Assembly: GCF_010668395.1 (NCBI RefSeq)
Contig: NZ_WUEY01000006.1
Coordinates: forward strand, 1 to 64,000
Source: Martinezella lusitana
GTDB lineage: Bacteria; Pseudomonadota; Alphaproteobacteria; Rhizobiales; Rhizobiaceae
DNA length: 64,000 nucleotides
Direction of reading: 5' to 3'
Shown here: positions 18,038 through 27,743 of the stretch, piece by piece
Layout of the letters: the number at the start of each line of letters is the position of its first letter
How positions within the stretch are numbered: the first letter of the stretch is position 1
Position numbers and translations under genes: made by a program
The notes under the pieces: model-generated
Seen by the model: only the letters and a program-made list of their open reading frames with translations
Database searches by the model: none
Told to the model about the DNA's origin: nothing

Positions 18038-19054
18038 CTAGTGCTTGTTGGTGACTCCGGCGCTTTCGAACGTCGCCATGCCGGAATGGCAGGCAGCCGC
18101 AGCCTTGACGATGCCGGCGGCCAATGCAGCCCCGGTGCCCTCGCCAAGCCGCATGCCGAGCGCCAGCAGCGGCGTCTTTCCAAGCTTCTCGATGGAACGC
18201 AGATGCCCCGGCTCGGCCGAGACGTGGCCGATCAGGCAATGATCGAGCGCCGAGGGATTGGCCGCCTTGAGAATGGAGGCCGCAGCCGTCGCGACATAGC
18301 CGTCGATGATAACGGGGATACGCTCCATGCGCGCGGCAAGGATGGCGCCGGCCATGGCCGCGATCTCGCGGCCGCCGAGGCGGCGCAGGATTTCCAGCGG
18401 ATCGGACAGATGATCGCGATGCAGCGCCACGGCCTTCTCGACGGCGGCGATCTTGCGCCTCAGCATCTCGCCTTCGGAACCGGTGCCGGGGCCGACCCAG
18501 TCTTCAGCCTTGCCGCCATACAGCGCGTAGTGAATGGCTGCGGCGATCGTGGTGTTGCCGATACCCATCTCGCCGACGCAGAGCAGGTCTGTGCCACCGG
18601 CAATGGCCTCCATGCCGAAGGCCATGGTCGCGGCGCAATCACGCTCGCTCAGCGCAGGCTCCTCGGTGATGTCGCCCGTCGGAAAATCAAGCGCGAGATC
18701 GAAGACCTTGAGGCCGAGATCGTAGGCCACGCATATCTGGTTGATCGCAGCGCCGCCGGCGGCGAAATTCTCCACCATCTGCTGGGTGACGGATGGCGGA
18801 AACGGCGTAATTCCCTGCTTGGTGACGCCGTGATTGCCGGCAAAGATCGCAACGAGCGGCCGGGTCACGGCCGGCGGACGTCCCGTCCAGGCAGCCAGCC
18901 AGAAGGCGATTTCCTCGAGCCTTCCAAGCGCGCCGGGCGGCTTGGTGAGCTGTGCGTCACGCTCGCGCGCGGCCACGAGTGCCCGGGCATCCGGCCCCGG
19001 AAGGTCGCGCAGCAATGCGCGGAAATCGTCGAATGGGAGGCCGCTGACGCTCAT
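18038..19054 (-). CDS. cobT: Nicotinate-nucleotide--dimethylbenzimidazole phosphoribosyltransferase
   Basis: 338 residues, the usual length. It makes alpha-ribazole phosphate from dimethylbenzimidazole and nicotinate mononucleotide for the lower loop of cobalamin. Signatures are FAGNHGVTKQGITPFPP, GGAAINQIC, GEMGIGNTT, the glycine-rich GPGTG and the C-terminal LGMRLGEGTGAALA, which carries the catalytic Glu. It is divergent from cobS, 128 bp away, so nucleotide-loop assembly genes share one control region. In Pseudomonas denitrificans nomenclature it is called cobU. Confidence 0.95.
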   Translation of the reverse strand: MSVSGLPFDDFRALLRDLPGPDARALVAARERDAQLTKPPGALGRLEEIAFWLAAWTGRPPAVTRPLVAIFAGNHGVTKQGITPFPPSVTQQMVENFAAGGAAINQICVAYDLGLKVFDLALDFPTGDITEEPALSERDCAATMAFGMEAIAGGTDLLCVGEMGIGNTTIAAAIHYALYGGKAEDWVGPGTGSEGEMLRRKIAAVEKAVALHRDHLSDPLEILRRLGGREIAAMAGAILAARMERIPVIIDGYVATAAASILKAANPSALDHCLIGHVSAEPGHLRSIEKLGKTPLLALGMRLGEGTGAALAAGIVKAAAACHSGMATFESAGVTNKH

Positions 19055-19182
19055 GAATGCGTTCCTTGTCTTTTGGTCTCAAATCGGGTTCTTTGCGTGC
19101 GACTCTATTAGTCTTCGGAATCGGCGCGAACAACTCCAAAAAACGCCCGATGCTGTCGCGCGTATGGCGGGGAGAGGAAGAA

Positions 19183-19959
19183 ATGCGGGAATACATGCGC
19201 GACATCGCGCGCGCGGTCGCCTTTCTCAGCCGCATTCCCGTGCCGGCATCCTTCTTCGAAGGCTACGACGGCAAGCTCGCGCGCGTTTCCCGCGCCTTCC
19301 CCTTCGCCGGGCTGCTGATCGTCCTGCCTGCCGCCCTCGTCTTCGGCACGCTGCTTGCCGTCAACGCCGATCCGCTGATGGCCGCGATGCTGGCGCTCAC
19401 CGTGCAGACGATCACCACGGGCGCTCTTCATGAGGATGGGCTGAGCGACACCGCAGACGGGTTAGGCGGCGGCAAGGACCGCGAACGCGCACTCGAAATC
19501 ATGAAGGACAGCCGCATCGGCACTTATGGCGCGGCGGCACTTATCCTGTCTTTCGGATTGCGTGCGGCAGCGCTCGCCGACCTCGCCCGCCACCTTGCGC
19601 CCTCCGACGCCGCCATTGCAATTCTCGCGACTGCCGCCTTGAGCCGCGGCGCGATGGTCTGGCATTGGTATGCCCTGCCATCCGCCAAACCGGATGGCAT
19701 AGCCGCCTCCGCAGGCAAGCCGGAAGGAGATGCCATGCAACTGGCGTTGATTGCCGCACTCGGCCTCACAGTGCTGCTCGTCGCGCCTGCCCTTGGCGTT
19801 CCGGCACTTGTTGCCTGCCTTCTCACCACCAGCATCGCTACATTTTTCGCCACCGGCTACGTGCGCCAGAAATTGTCCGGCCATACCGGCGACACCATCG
19901 GCGCGACCCAGCAGATTTGCGAGATCGCATCCCTCTGCACCCTTGCCATGTGCGTTTGA
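19183..19959 (+). CDS. cobS: Adenosylcobinamide-GDP ribazoletransferase (cobalamin synthase)
   Basis: 258 residues from the ATG at 19183, which follows GGAGAGGAAG; earlier ATGs in frame lack a ribosome site. It is an integral membrane protein. Family marks are [26 protein letters not shown] (metal-binding acidic cluster), SRIGTYGA and a C-terminal [15 protein letters not shown]. It joins adenosylcobinamide-GDP and alpha-ribazole in the last step of B12 synthesis. It is divergent from cobT and followed by a DUF1289 gene. Called cobV in the aerobic-pathway nomenclature. Confidence 0.93.
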   Translation: MREYMRDIARAVAFLSRIPVPASFFEGYDGKLARVSRAFPFAGLLIVLPAALVFGTLLAVNADPLMAAMLALTVQTITTGALHEDGLSDTADGLGGGKDRERALEIMKDSRIGTYGAAALILSFGLRAAALADLARHLAPSDAAIAILATAALSRGAMVWHWYALPSAKPDGIAASAGKPEGDAMQLALIAALGLTVLLVAPALGVPALVACLLTTSIATFFATGYVRQKLSGHTGDTIGATQQICEIASLCTLAMCV

Positions 19960-19978
19960 AGCCTCGATATATGATCTC

Positions 19979-20200
19979 ATGCTAACACCCTGCATCCTTG
20001 TCTGCTCCATCGACACAAATACCGGCTATTGCTTCGGCTGCGGCCGTACTGCCGCTGAAATCGGCGCTTGGATGACCTATAGCGACGACGAACGCCGCCA
20101 GATCATGGAGACGCTTCCGGAGCGCCTGACGAAGGTCGAGCGCAAGCCGCGCAGGGAAACCCGCCGTCAAAGGATGGCACGGGAGCGCAGTGCCGTATGA
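19979..20200 (+). CDS. DUF1289 domain protein
   Basis: 73 residues. Four cysteines in the DUF1289 arrangement (PCILVC, then CFGCGRT) suggest metal or iron-sulfur binding, followed by EIGAWMTYSDDERRQIM and a strongly basic tail. It is coupled by an ATGA overlap to the aspartic-protease gene and follows cobS by 19 bp. Function unknown. Confidence 0.82.
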   Translation: MLTPCILVCSIDTNTGYCFGCGRTAAEIGAWMTYSDDERRQIMETLPERLTKVERKPRRETRRQRMARERSAV

Positions 20201-20898
20201 ACCGCCTGAACGTCGTTCTCGCCATTCTCGGCATCGGCCTCGCCCTGCTCATCTTCAACAATAACAGCGGCACGACTCTCGGAATGCGCAACGACGACTT
20301 CGCCCGCGTCGTCTATCTCCTGCCGATCGCCCTGATGATCAGCGCCGCCGTCTGGGCAAGCCGCCACACGGTCAGCCAGTCGATCCGCAATCTGTTGATC
20401 TGGCTGGTCATCATCATGGCGCTCGCCACCGCCTACATCTATCGTCACGATGCCGAACAGGTCGGAAACCGTGTCTTCGCCGGCTTGATGCCGGGCCATG
20501 CCGTCGTCGTCACCACGAGCGAAGGCGGCCAGGAGGTCATCCTTCACAAGCGCTCGAACGGGCATTTCGAAGCCCAGGTCATGATCAACGGCCAGTCGAT
20601 CGACATGCTGATAGACACCGGCGCCAGCACCATCGCCCTGTCGCAGGAAGACGCAGAGCGCGTCGGCATCATTCCGGAAAACCTCACCTATTCCATGACC
20701 GTCCTGACGGCCAACGGCCGCGCCAGGGCGGCTCCCGTCGAACTTGGCTCGGTTTCGATCGGCCCGATCAAGCGCAGGGATGTCGAGGCGAGCGTGGCCG
20801 AAGCCGGCAAGCTCGATCAGAGCCTGCTCGGCATGAGTTTCCTCGAAACCTTGGGGTCAATGCAGATGCAGACGGACGAGCTTCGGCTTCGCGATTGA
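20197..20898 (+). CDS. Membrane-anchored retropepsin-like aspartic protease (TIGR02281 clan AA)
   Basis: 233 residues. Three hydrophobic segments lie within the first 85 residues, then a periplasmic or cytoplasmic protease domain with the single active-site motif MLIDTGASTIALS and a second strand LGMSFLETLG. A single motif implies a homodimeric, retropepsin-like enzyme. Substrate unknown. Translationally coupled to the DUF1289 gene (ATGA at 20197). Confidence 0.85.
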   Translation: MNRLNVVLAILGIGLALLIFNNNSGTTLGMRNDDFARVVYLLPIALMISAAVWASRHTVSQSIRNLLIWLVIIMALATAYIYRHDAEQVGNRVFAGLMPGHAVVVTTSEGGQEVILHKRSNGHFEAQVMINGQSIDMLIDTGASTIALSQEDAERVGIIPENLTYSMTVLTANGRARAAPVELGSVSIGPIKRRDVEASVAEAGKLDQSLLGMSFLETLGSMQMQTDELRLRD

Positions 20899-21003
20899 GG
20901 GAAACGAGTTGTCGGATGCGATAGTTCGGTTGGGACCGAAGCATTCCTCGACCCCTTCACTCTAAAAGACGGCAGATCCGAACCGCACGAAGAGTGAAAC
21001 ACC

Positions 21004-21909
21004 ATGGCGCCCGCAAAGACCAACATAACGACGGAACTGCTGCTTCTCCTTGCCCTCGCGACCTGCTGGGGCGCCTCCTATACCTTCATCCGCATCGGCG
21101 TCGCGACCATTCCGCCGATCACGCTGATTGCCGCGCGCACCTTGATCGCCGGCGGCGTCCTGCTCGCGATCATTCGCTGGCGCGGCCTGCGGCTGCCCAG
21201 GGACGCGGCCACCTGGAAGCGCTTTTTCATCCAGTCCTGCCTCAACAGCGCGATTCCCTTCACCCTGATCGCCTGGGCCGAACAGACCGTCGATGCCGGT
21301 CTCGCAACCATATTGAATTCCACGACGCCGATATTCGCCTTCCTGATCGCCGCATTCCTGCTGCGCAGCGAACCGCTGACGGGACGCAAGCTGTTCGGCG
21401 TGATTGCCGGCATGGCGGGCATTTGCCTGATCATCGGCCTCGATGCGCTGCATGGCATGGGCAGGCAGTTGCTGCCGCAGCTCGCCGTCGTCGCGGCATC
21501 GATCTTCTATGCCTGCGCCGCCTTGTTCGGCCGTAATTTCAAGGGACTGGATCCGATGATGCCCGCAGCCGGCTCATTGCTCTGCGGTGCTGTTTTTCTC
21601 ATTCCCGCCAGCCTGATTTTCGAGCATCCCTGGCAGGTTGCACCGTCTTCGAGTTCAATCCTGGCGCTGCTCGGCCTGTCGGTCGTGTCAACCGCCCTCG
21701 CCTTCAGCATCTACTTCCGCCTCATCCAGACCCTCGGCCCCGTCGGCACGACGGCGCAGGCCTATCTGCGCGTCCCGATCGGCGTCGGCATCGGCGTGGC
21801 TTTCCTTGGCGAGCCGCTGTCCCCGACGGCGGCGATCGGTCTCGTCTGTGTCGTGGCCGGCGTCATGGCGATGACCATCGCGCCGCGCAAGCGGGTCGTT
21901 GCCGGCTGA
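21004..21909 (+). CDS. DMT-superfamily EamA transporter
   Basis: 301 residues, ten hydrophobic helices in two EamA halves. The first opens LLLLLALATCWGASYTFIR and the second ASIFYACAALFGRN. The loop AEQTVDAGLATILNSTTPIF is characteristic. Probably exports amino acids or other small metabolites across the inner membrane; substrate not predictable. Monocistronic and convergent with the GNAT gene. Confidence 0.87.
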   Translation: MAPAKTNITTELLLLLALATCWGASYTFIRIGVATIPPITLIAARTLIAGGVLLAIIRWRGLRLPRDAATWKRFFIQSCLNSAIPFTLIAWAEQTVDAGLATILNSTTPIFAFLIAAFLLRSEPLTGRKLFGVIAGMAGICLIIGLDALHGMGRQLLPQLAVVAASIFYACAALFGRNFKGLDPMMPAAGSLLCGAVFLIPASLIFEHPWQVAPSSSSILALLGLSVVSTALAFSIYFRLIQTLGPVGTTAQAYLRVPIGVGIGVAFLGEPLSPTAAIGLVCVVAGVMAMTIAPRKRVVAG

Positions 21910-21939
21910 AAGCCGCCGGTTTCGACCAGCTCCGATCGA

Positions 21940-22470
21940 TCAGATCAGCAGAGACAGGTCGTCCCACGCGAAAATGAGGTTGTCGGAACGCCAGATCGGC
22001 CCCGGATCGGTGTACCGGCCGATCAATCGTCCGCCCAGCGCGCGGTAGAAGGCGATTGCCGGTTCGTTGCCGACGACGACGCCGAGCCCGACTGCCGAAT
22101 AACCCAGCTCCCCAACCTCGCGCGCCAGCTCGCGCATCAGCCGGCGGCCGAGCCCCTGACGCTTGACGGAGGGATCGATGTAGAGCGACTTCACTTCGCA
22201 ACGCCCTTCGAATGCCGGCTCGGACGGCGCGGCAATCGCGCCGATGCCGACGAGCCGCCCGCCCTGCACCGCCAGAAGCACGCGCTGATCCTTCCGGGGT
22301 CTGGAAAGCATATCCGCCCACCGAACGCGGCGGTATTCCTCATCGAGCGCTCGGTAGACTTCGTCGGGTGCAAGATCGCGATAGGTCTCGCACCAGATCG
22401 CGCGATGCAGCCTCGCGATATCGGCGACATCATCGGCGAGAGCCGGCCTGATGGAGATTTCAGTCGTCAC
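21940..22470 (-). CDS. GNAT-family N-acetyltransferase
   Basis: 176 residues. The acetyl-CoA-binding motif A is VKSLYIDPSVKRQGLGRRLM and motif B is NEPAIAFYRALGGRLIG. The N-terminus ISIRPALADDVADIARLH is typical. Acceptor unknown. Coupled to folC by a 4-bp ATGA overlap (folC upstream), which need not imply a folate role. Confidence 0.87.
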   Translation of the reverse strand: MTTEISIRPALADDVADIARLHRAIWCETYRDLAPDEVYRALDEEYRRVRWADMLSRPRKDQRVLLAVQGGRLVGIGAIAAPSEPAFEGRCEVKSLYIDPSVKRQGLGRRLMRELAREVGELGYSAVGLGVVVGNEPAIAFYRALGGRLIGRYTDPGPIWRSDNLIFAWDDLSLLI

Positions 22471-23798
22471 CCGGCATTCCTCAGGACCGTGTTACGCAAT
22501 GCACCGACAAGATAGAGCGAGCCGGTCACAAGAATCCAGCCACCGCCTCCGGCAGCTTTCGCCACGGCACGATCCAATGCTTTCAGCGGGTCCGGTTCAG
22601 CCTCGCCCACCATGCCCATGGATGCCCAGAGTGCGTCCAGTTCCTTTGCCGCATGGGCTCGACCAGAGCCGGATGCCTCCGTGAAGATGGCATGGGAAAC
22701 GTAGCGCGACAGCACGTTCAGAAAGCCCGGGGCATCCTTGTCGGACGCCAAGGCAACGATGGCGATACAATCGCCGCTGACGCCAGGCGAACGGGTGATG
22801 TCGCGCAGCACAGCCTCGATATTGAACGGCACATGCGCGCCGTCCATCACCATGGGCGCCGTCTGCCGCTCATTCCGCAACGCCGGCGGCAGGGCGAAGT
22901 CGACGCGCTCCATGCGACCCGGCAGACGTGCCTTGTCGACCACGGCGGGTTCAAGCAGCCACGCGCCGATGGGCTGGCCCGCGTCGCTCCCACCATGAAC
23001 ACGCTCGCCCTGTTGCCCCAAGTGATTGAACACCAGGCCGACCAGCGCGATATTCGTGTCCGCAATGGTCGCATCCCGGGGAAGATCTGTCCGCAGCACC
23101 TCGCACCCGAGTTCATCCGCGCGCTGCTGCAGCACCTGACCCGCTGCATCGCCAGCGGCAAGCGCGGTGACAAGCACCGCACCGGGCTTCAATATGCCGA
23201 CCTTCTCGCGTGCGATCGCCTCCCGCGTGGCCCCAAGAATTTCCGTGTGCTCGAGCCCGATATTGGTGACGATGGCGACTTCGCCGAAGACCACATTGGT
23301 GGAATCCAGCCTGCCGCCGAGCCCGACTTCGACGACGACCCAGTTCAAGCCGGCGTTTCCGAACACGACGAAGGCGGCGGCCGTTATCACATCGAACCAG
23401 GTCGCATCCTCCGCGGCCGTCGCGGCTTGCTTCGCGCTTTCATAGCAATCCAGAACCTGCATGATCGCCTTCGCCAGCGCATCGTCCTCGACCTCCCGGC
23501 CCAGAACGCTGATGCGCTCGTTCACCCGGTCGACATGTGGGGAGGCATAGCGGCCGACCTGCCAGCCGGCCCGCAGCAATCCGGCTTCGAGAAGGGCCGA
23601 TACCGACCCCTTGCCCTTGGTGCCGGCGACATGAATGGCGCGAAAATTGCGATGGGGATTGCCCAGGCGCTGCATGAGATCGAGCATCGGCTCGAGACCG
23701 ACCCGCATCTCCCCGCGCGGCTTGCGCTCCCAATTGGTCAGTTGGTCGAGCCGACGAAGGGCATCGGATAGCGCCTGGCTGGGATGGGACTGCGACAT
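22467..23798 (-). CDS. folC: Bifunctional dihydrofolate synthase / folylpolyglutamate synthase
   Basis: 443 residues from the ATG at 23798; a TTG five codons earlier is possible. It is a Mur-ligase-like ATPase. The P-loop is VAGTKGKGSVSALLE, followed by ERISVLGREV, VVEVGLGGRLDSTN (metal/ATP contact), TNIGLEHTEILG and the C-domain MDGAHVPFN. It adds glutamate to dihydropteroate and to folates in the cytoplasm. The family more often reads Asp-Gly-Ala-His-Asn-Pro; the Val in place of Asn is a small oddity. Confidence 0.93.
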   Translation of the reverse strand: MSQSHPSQALSDALRRLDQLTNWERKPRGEMRVGLEPMLDLMQRLGNPHRNFRAIHVAGTKGKGSVSALLEAGLLRAGWQVGRYASPHVDRVNERISVLGREVEDDALAKAIMQVLDCYESAKQAATAAEDATWFDVITAAAFVVFGNAGLNWVVVEVGLGGRLDSTNVVFGEVAIVTNIGLEHTEILGATREAIAREKVGILKPGAVLVTALAAGDAAGQVLQQRADELGCEVLRTDLPRDATIADTNIALVGLVFNHLGQQGERVHGGSDAGQPIGAWLLEPAVVDKARLPGRMERVDFALPPALRNERQTAPMVMDGAHVPFNIEAVLRDITRSPGVSGDCIAIVALASDKDAPGFLNVLSRYVSHAIFTEASGSGRAHAAKELDALWASMGMVGEAEPDPLKALDRAVAKAAGGGGWILVTGSLYLVGALRNTVLRNAG

Positions 23799-23874
23799 GG
23801 GGGGCCTTTTCAACGATTTCCATGCGGCCGCAAAAGCCGCAAGCTTCCTTAAACCCGCCGGACCGGCGCCGCCA

Positions 23875-24636
23875 TCAGTTTCTCAGGCGATAACCCGTCC
23901 TGAAAATCCAGCCGAGGATAGCCAGGCAGACGACGAGGAAAAGCGAGATCATCGCAAGGCTCAGCACCGGATTGACGTCGGCGATGCCATAGAAGCTCCA
24001 GCGGAATCCGCTGACCAGATAGAGAACCGGGTTGATGTGGCTGACCGCCTGCCAGAAGGGCGGCAGCATGTTGATCGAATAGAAGCTTCCGCCGAGGAAG
24101 GTCAACGGTGGCACCACCAGCATCGGGATGAGGTTCAATTGCTCGAAATTCCCGGCCCAGATGCCGATCATGAAACCGAACAGGCTGAAGGTTATCGCCG
24201 TCAGCACGAAGAACAGGATCATCATGAACGGATGCTCGATCCTGATATCCACGAAGAAGCTGGCCGTGGCGAGAATAATCAGGCCGATCAGCATGCCCTT
24301 AGTCGCCGCCGCGCCGACATAGCCGAGAACGATCTCGGTCATGGCGACGGGCGCCGACAGCACCTCGTAGATCGTGCCCGTGAATTTCGGGAAGTAGATG
24401 CCGAAGGAACCGTTGCTGATGCACTGGCCAAGCAAGGTCAGCATGATCAGGCCGGGGGTGATGAACGCTCCGTAGGAAACGCCTTCCACCAGGTTGATGC
24501 GCGACCCGATCGCCGCGCCGAAGACGATGAAATAGAGCGACGTGGAAATGACCGGGGAGACCACGCTCTGCAGCAATGTGCGGCGCGTGCGGGCCATTTC
24601 GAAAGCGTAGATGGATTTGATCGCCTCGAAGTTCAT
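23875..24636 (-). CDS. ABC-2 type transporter permease (YadH-like)
   Basis: 253 residues, about six membrane helices. The ABC-2 signature region is [19 protein letters not shown] followed by [12 protein letters not shown], as in YadH and Nod-factor exporter NodJ. It forms an export pore with the ATPase encoded just upstream, to which it is coupled by an ATGA overlap at 24633-24636. Exported substrate unknown. Confidence 0.88.
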   Translation of the reverse strand: MNFEAIKSIYAFEMARTRRTLLQSVVSPVISTSLYFIVFGAAIGSRINLVEGVSYGAFITPGLIMLTLLGQCISNGSFGIYFPKFTGTIYEVLSAPVAMTEIVLGYVGAAATKGMLIGLIILATASFFVDIRIEHPFMMILFFVLTAITFSLFGFMIGIWAGNFEQLNLIPMLVVPPLTFLGGSFYSINMLPPFWQAVSHINPVLYLVSGFRWSFYGIADVNPVLSLAMISLFLVVCLAILGWIFRTGYRLRN

Positions 24637-25559
24637 TTGCCCGCTCCCACCAACGATACGAAGATATCCTCGAGCGAGCTCTGACGCGTCGAGAGATCCT
24701 TGAAATGAATTCCCTCGGCAGCCAGCTTCGACAGCAGGGTCGCGATGCTCGACTGCTCGTTCTGGGTATCGAAGTCATAGATCAGGGTCAGGCCGTTCGG
24801 CCCGAGCGAAAGCCCGTTGCCGTCGAGACAATGCGGGATGGCCCCCAGCGGCTCGTTCAAATCGAGGATGAGCTGCTTCTGGCCAAGCTTGGCCATCAAC
24901 GCTTTCTTCTCCTCAACCAGCAGCAGCTCGCCGCCATTGATGACGCCGACGCGATCGGCCGCCTCTTCAGCCTCTTCGATGTAATGGGTCGTGAGAATGA
25001 TCGTCACGCCGGAAGCACGCAGACGCTCGACGACATGCCACATGTCCTTTCGCAACGTCACGTCGACACCGGCAGTCGGCTCGTCGAGGAAAAGGATCTC
25101 CGGTTCGTGCGAAAGCGCCTTGGCGATCAGCACACGCCGCTTCATGCCGCCGGAAAGCTGGCGAAGCATGTTGTCCTTCTTCTCCCAGAGAGAAAGATCG
25201 CGCAGCACTCTTTCGATATATTCCGGGTTCGGCTTCTTGCCGTGAAGCCCGCGCGAAAACCTCACCGTATTCCAGACGGTTTCGAACTGATCGGTGGTCA
25301 GCTCCTGCGGCACCAGGCCGATCAGGCTGCGCGTGGCACGAAAATCCCGCACGACGTCATGGCCGCCGACGGTCACCGAACCGCTGCTCGGATTGGCGAT
25401 CCCGCAGACGATGGAAATCAGCGTCGTCTTGCCGGCGCCGTTCGGCCCGAGCAGCGCCAGGATTTCACCCCGTTCGATATCGAGGTCGATACCTTTCAGG
25501 GCCTGGAACCCGTTGGAGTATGTTTTCGTAAGATTGCGAATGGAAATGATCGGAGCCAT
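24633..25559 (-). CDS. ABC-2 type transporter ATP-binding protein (YadG-like)
   Basis: 308 residues. Walker A is GPNGAGKTT, signature [15 protein letters not shown], Walker [14 protein letters not shown], and switch His is in [12 protein letters not shown]. The C-terminal part of about 90 residues ([16 protein letters not shown] end) is the usual DrrA/NodI-type extension. It energises export through the YadH-like permease. The pair resembles NodIJ in layout, but nothing here ties it to nodulation. Confidence 0.9.
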   Translation of the reverse strand: MAPIISIRNLTKTYSNGFQALKGIDLDIERGEILALLGPNGAGKTTLISIVCGIANPSSGSVTVGGHDVVRDFRATRSLIGLVPQELTTDQFETVWNTVRFSRGLHGKKPNPEYIERVLRDLSLWEKKDNMLRQLSGGMKRRVLIAKALSHEPEILFLDEPTAGVDVTLRKDMWHVVERLRASGVTIILTTHYIEEAEEAADRVGVINGGELLLVEEKKALMAKLGQKQLILDLNEPLGAIPHCLDGNGLSLGPNGLTLIYDFDTQNEQSSIATLLSKLAAEGIHFKDLSTRQSSLEDIFVSLVGAGK

Positions 25560-25946
25560 GATGCGGCAAAGTCCGGCTTTTGTGATGAATTTCGCGGCGT
25601 TTGCCCGCTATATAACCGGTCTTCGGCTTTTACCACCCCACGGTGGTGAAACACAGCGTTCGTCTAAGCCAAATAAGCTGTCATCAAATCGTGACCTTCG
25701 TCGGGCATATAGCTTCTTAGGTGAGCAACGTTTGTCGCAACTCCGCCCAACGCCTCTTGGCGGCATCGTCAGCGCCTGCTGTATTGGCCGATTTATTGCC
25801 TTCGCATTCGTATTGCATACATCATTGCAACATGAAGTTCTTTTTTGGAGCAGGCAAGGATCCCCCGTCGTTGTCATGCACCGTTTCAAGCCGGCAATAG
25901 CCGGCTTTTCTTTTTTTTCGCGAGCCTGCGTTCCGCAAAGCGGGCG
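25560..25946. other. Intergenic region with a possible small RNA
   Basis: 387 bp between the ABC ATPase start and a small membrane protein gene. No recognisable gene is present, although a 22-codon frame starts at 25832. A strong plus-strand terminator at 25888-25918 has no annotated gene upstream. The transcript it ends must start within this region, so it is either a small RNA or an antisense leader. Confidence 0.45.
25888..25918 (+). terminator. Strong orphan intrinsic terminator
   Basis: Perfect 8-bp stem AAGCCGGC / GCCGGCTT with an AATA loop, then TTTCTTTTTTTT. Of Hfq-type sRNA quality. No plus-strand coding gene ends nearby. Confidence 0.75.
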
Positions 25947-26201
25947 TTACCAGTTCCCGTTCACGCCGCAACCGGCCGGCGGCAACGTCTTGTGCTCGAA
26001 CCGCGCCTTCAGCATCTCGCAACCCTTGTCGCGAATGGGTCCGGGCATCATCGTATTGAGACCAATGCCGACTTCATCGAAAGGATCGTCGGCATACGCA
26101 ACATAGGCGTACCACCGGCCGCCAATCACGATGACGATGGCAACCAGCGCGGCAATGAGCGCCCTTCCCAGGCTTTTCTTTCGTCTCGGTGCTTCTTCCA
26201 T
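25947..26201 (-). CDS. Small single-pass membrane protein, unknown function
   Basis: 84 residues from the ATG at 26201, which follows GGAGAGGG. A basic N-terminus (EEAPRRKKSLGRA) leads to one membrane helix (about 13-30) and a short exported tail with two Cys (KGCEML, PAGCGVNGNW) that could form a disulfide. It looks like a rhizobial conserved hypothetical. No function can be assigned. Confidence 0.6.
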   Translation of the reverse strand: MEEAPRRKKSLGRALIAALVAIVIVIGGRWYAYVAYADDPFDEVGIGLNTMMPGPIRDKGCEMLKARFEHKTLPPAGCGVNGNW

Positions 26202-26307
26202 GAAACCCTCTCCTGCCCTTGGCACGCGCACTTAAACGCGATTCCCCGCATACGTAAACCAGCTTCGCGGTTCGGCAAGAGCGGATAGTGTTCCGACGAA
26301 ACGTCAA

Positions 26308-27498
26308 TCAAAGGCTGCAATAGCGCCGGCCGCCCTTTCGATCCCGGAGGTCGAAATGGAAGTGGTTCCAATGCTCCGGATTGCTGCCCGGCCCGAGCAC
26401 CGTATCGAAATAGCGGCAGCTGTCGACACGAACGGCCTTGAGCAACTGACCCTCGCGGAAGGAGAAAAGGCCTTTCTTGCGTATATCGATCACATGGCCG
26501 TTCTTCAGGACGAAGGTGCCGACGTCGATCGCATTTCCGTGTGCATGCTCCGACATGGGATTATAGCGTTGCCGGCTATTGTTCATCCGCCGGCACGAAT
26601 AGCCGCCGAGCGGCACGATCGTACCGATGCCGGACCAGTAGCGCGTGCGCGCCGCCGGAGCCAGCTCGTTCTTCACCCACTTGGCGAAGGCAAGCGTCAC
26701 CTGGCAGTTCAGCGTGACGGCCGGTCGGACGGCGATGTTGCCGGAAAGTCCGCTCAGCGAAATCGGGTAAGGAACCTGACAGGCCGGACCGTTCGAGATC
26801 GCCGGCTTGTCGGTATAGGCGACGCCCATGCGCCGCAGCTCCTGGCGGCAGGCGATTTCCGAAGGCGGCATCATGCCCGGCGTCGATTGCGGCGCCTCGA
26901 ACTGCTGATCGAGGCGCGGTATCGGATTTTCGACGCGCGGCAGCATGGCGACCTGGGTTCCCGGCTGCTGCCTCGGTATCCGCGACTGGTTGAGTTCGGC
27001 CTGTGCCGCCGGCCGTTGAAGAGTGGAGCGATTGGTCTGCACCGGCGCATCCGTGCCGATGCCGTCGACGACCGGCTGATCGGACTGGCCTTCGGCGATA
27101 TTCTGCTGTTCTTCCTGCGCAAGCCCGACCACCGATGGGGACTGTTCCTCCTCGCTCGGACCGACGCCGAGCTCGGCATCCATATTGACGCCCTGGGAGG
27201 GAACGTCGGATTGCTGCGCCAGCCCGGTTTCGACATCCGACGTGGTCACGGCCTCGCCGCTTCCGCCGGAGCGAACGGGGCCGCCATTATAATTGCTGGA
27301 GGCGGAAACGACGGGATCCTGCACGCCCTGATAGGCGAACTGCCGCTGCTGCACGCTTCTATGCGGCTTGATGGAGCCGACGCGCGCGGAACTGTCGATG
27401 CCGGAGGGCGGCACGAGACTATCGGCCGTACAGGCGACCAGCGCCGACGACAACAGCAATGGCAGCGCAACCCGCCGTAGAATGGGTAAAATGGTCAT
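26308..27498 (-). CDS. Extensin-family lipoprotein
   Basis: 396 residues from the ATG at 27498. A lipoprotein signal peptide ends in LSSALVAC, with lipidated Cys23. A variable Gln/Ser/Pro-rich stretch of about 24-215 follows. From about 225 comes the extensin-like C-terminal domain: CRQELRRMGV, GNIAVRPAVTLNCQ, SEHAHGNAIDVGTF (His/Asp metal-site pattern as in D-Ala-D-Ala peptidases) and EHWNHFHFDLRD. The fold and His pattern suggest a peptidoglycan-active metalloenzyme in the periplasm. The plant name is historical. Confidence 0.85.
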   Translation of the reverse strand: MTILPILRRVALPLLLSSALVACTADSLVPPSGIDSSARVGSIKPHRSVQQRQFAYQGVQDPVVSASSNYNGGPVRSGGSGEAVTTSDVETGLAQQSDVPSQGVNMDAELGVGPSEEEQSPSVVGLAQEEQQNIAEGQSDQPVVDGIGTDAPVQTNRSTLQRPAAQAELNQSRIPRQQPGTQVAMLPRVENPIPRLDQQFEAPQSTPGMMPPSEIACRQELRRMGVAYTDKPAISNGPACQVPYPISLSGLSGNIAVRPAVTLNCQVTLAFAKWVKNELAPAARTRYWSGIGTIVPLGGYSCRRMNNSRQRYNPMSEHAHGNAIDVGTFVLKNGHVIDIRKKGLFSFREGQLLKAVRVDSCRYFDTVLGPGSNPEHWNHFHFDLRDRKGGRRYCSL

Positions 27499-27743
27499 AT
27501 TCCTGATCCGCTGCCCCAGCCACGGTCGGTAACGATTACAAATTCTAAACGGGAAGGGTGAACGAATGCTTACCGCCGCGGATCGTGATGTTTCAGGCCG
27601 GCACTTCATAACGCAGAAGCCAGTTCAAGCAGGGCTGTCGCCCCAGTAGAAGTCCTTTGCACAAATGCCGATACGGCTTTTCCAATTCGACCGGATTGCA
27701 TAGGTTGAATATCGGAATCGGGCAGCGCAACAGGAGCAGATGA

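Noticed and set aside
24633..25559. Identification of the ABC-2 pair as NodIJ
   Set aside because: Similar layout and motifs, but no nod genes or nod boxes nearby; generic YadGH-type exporters are more likely.
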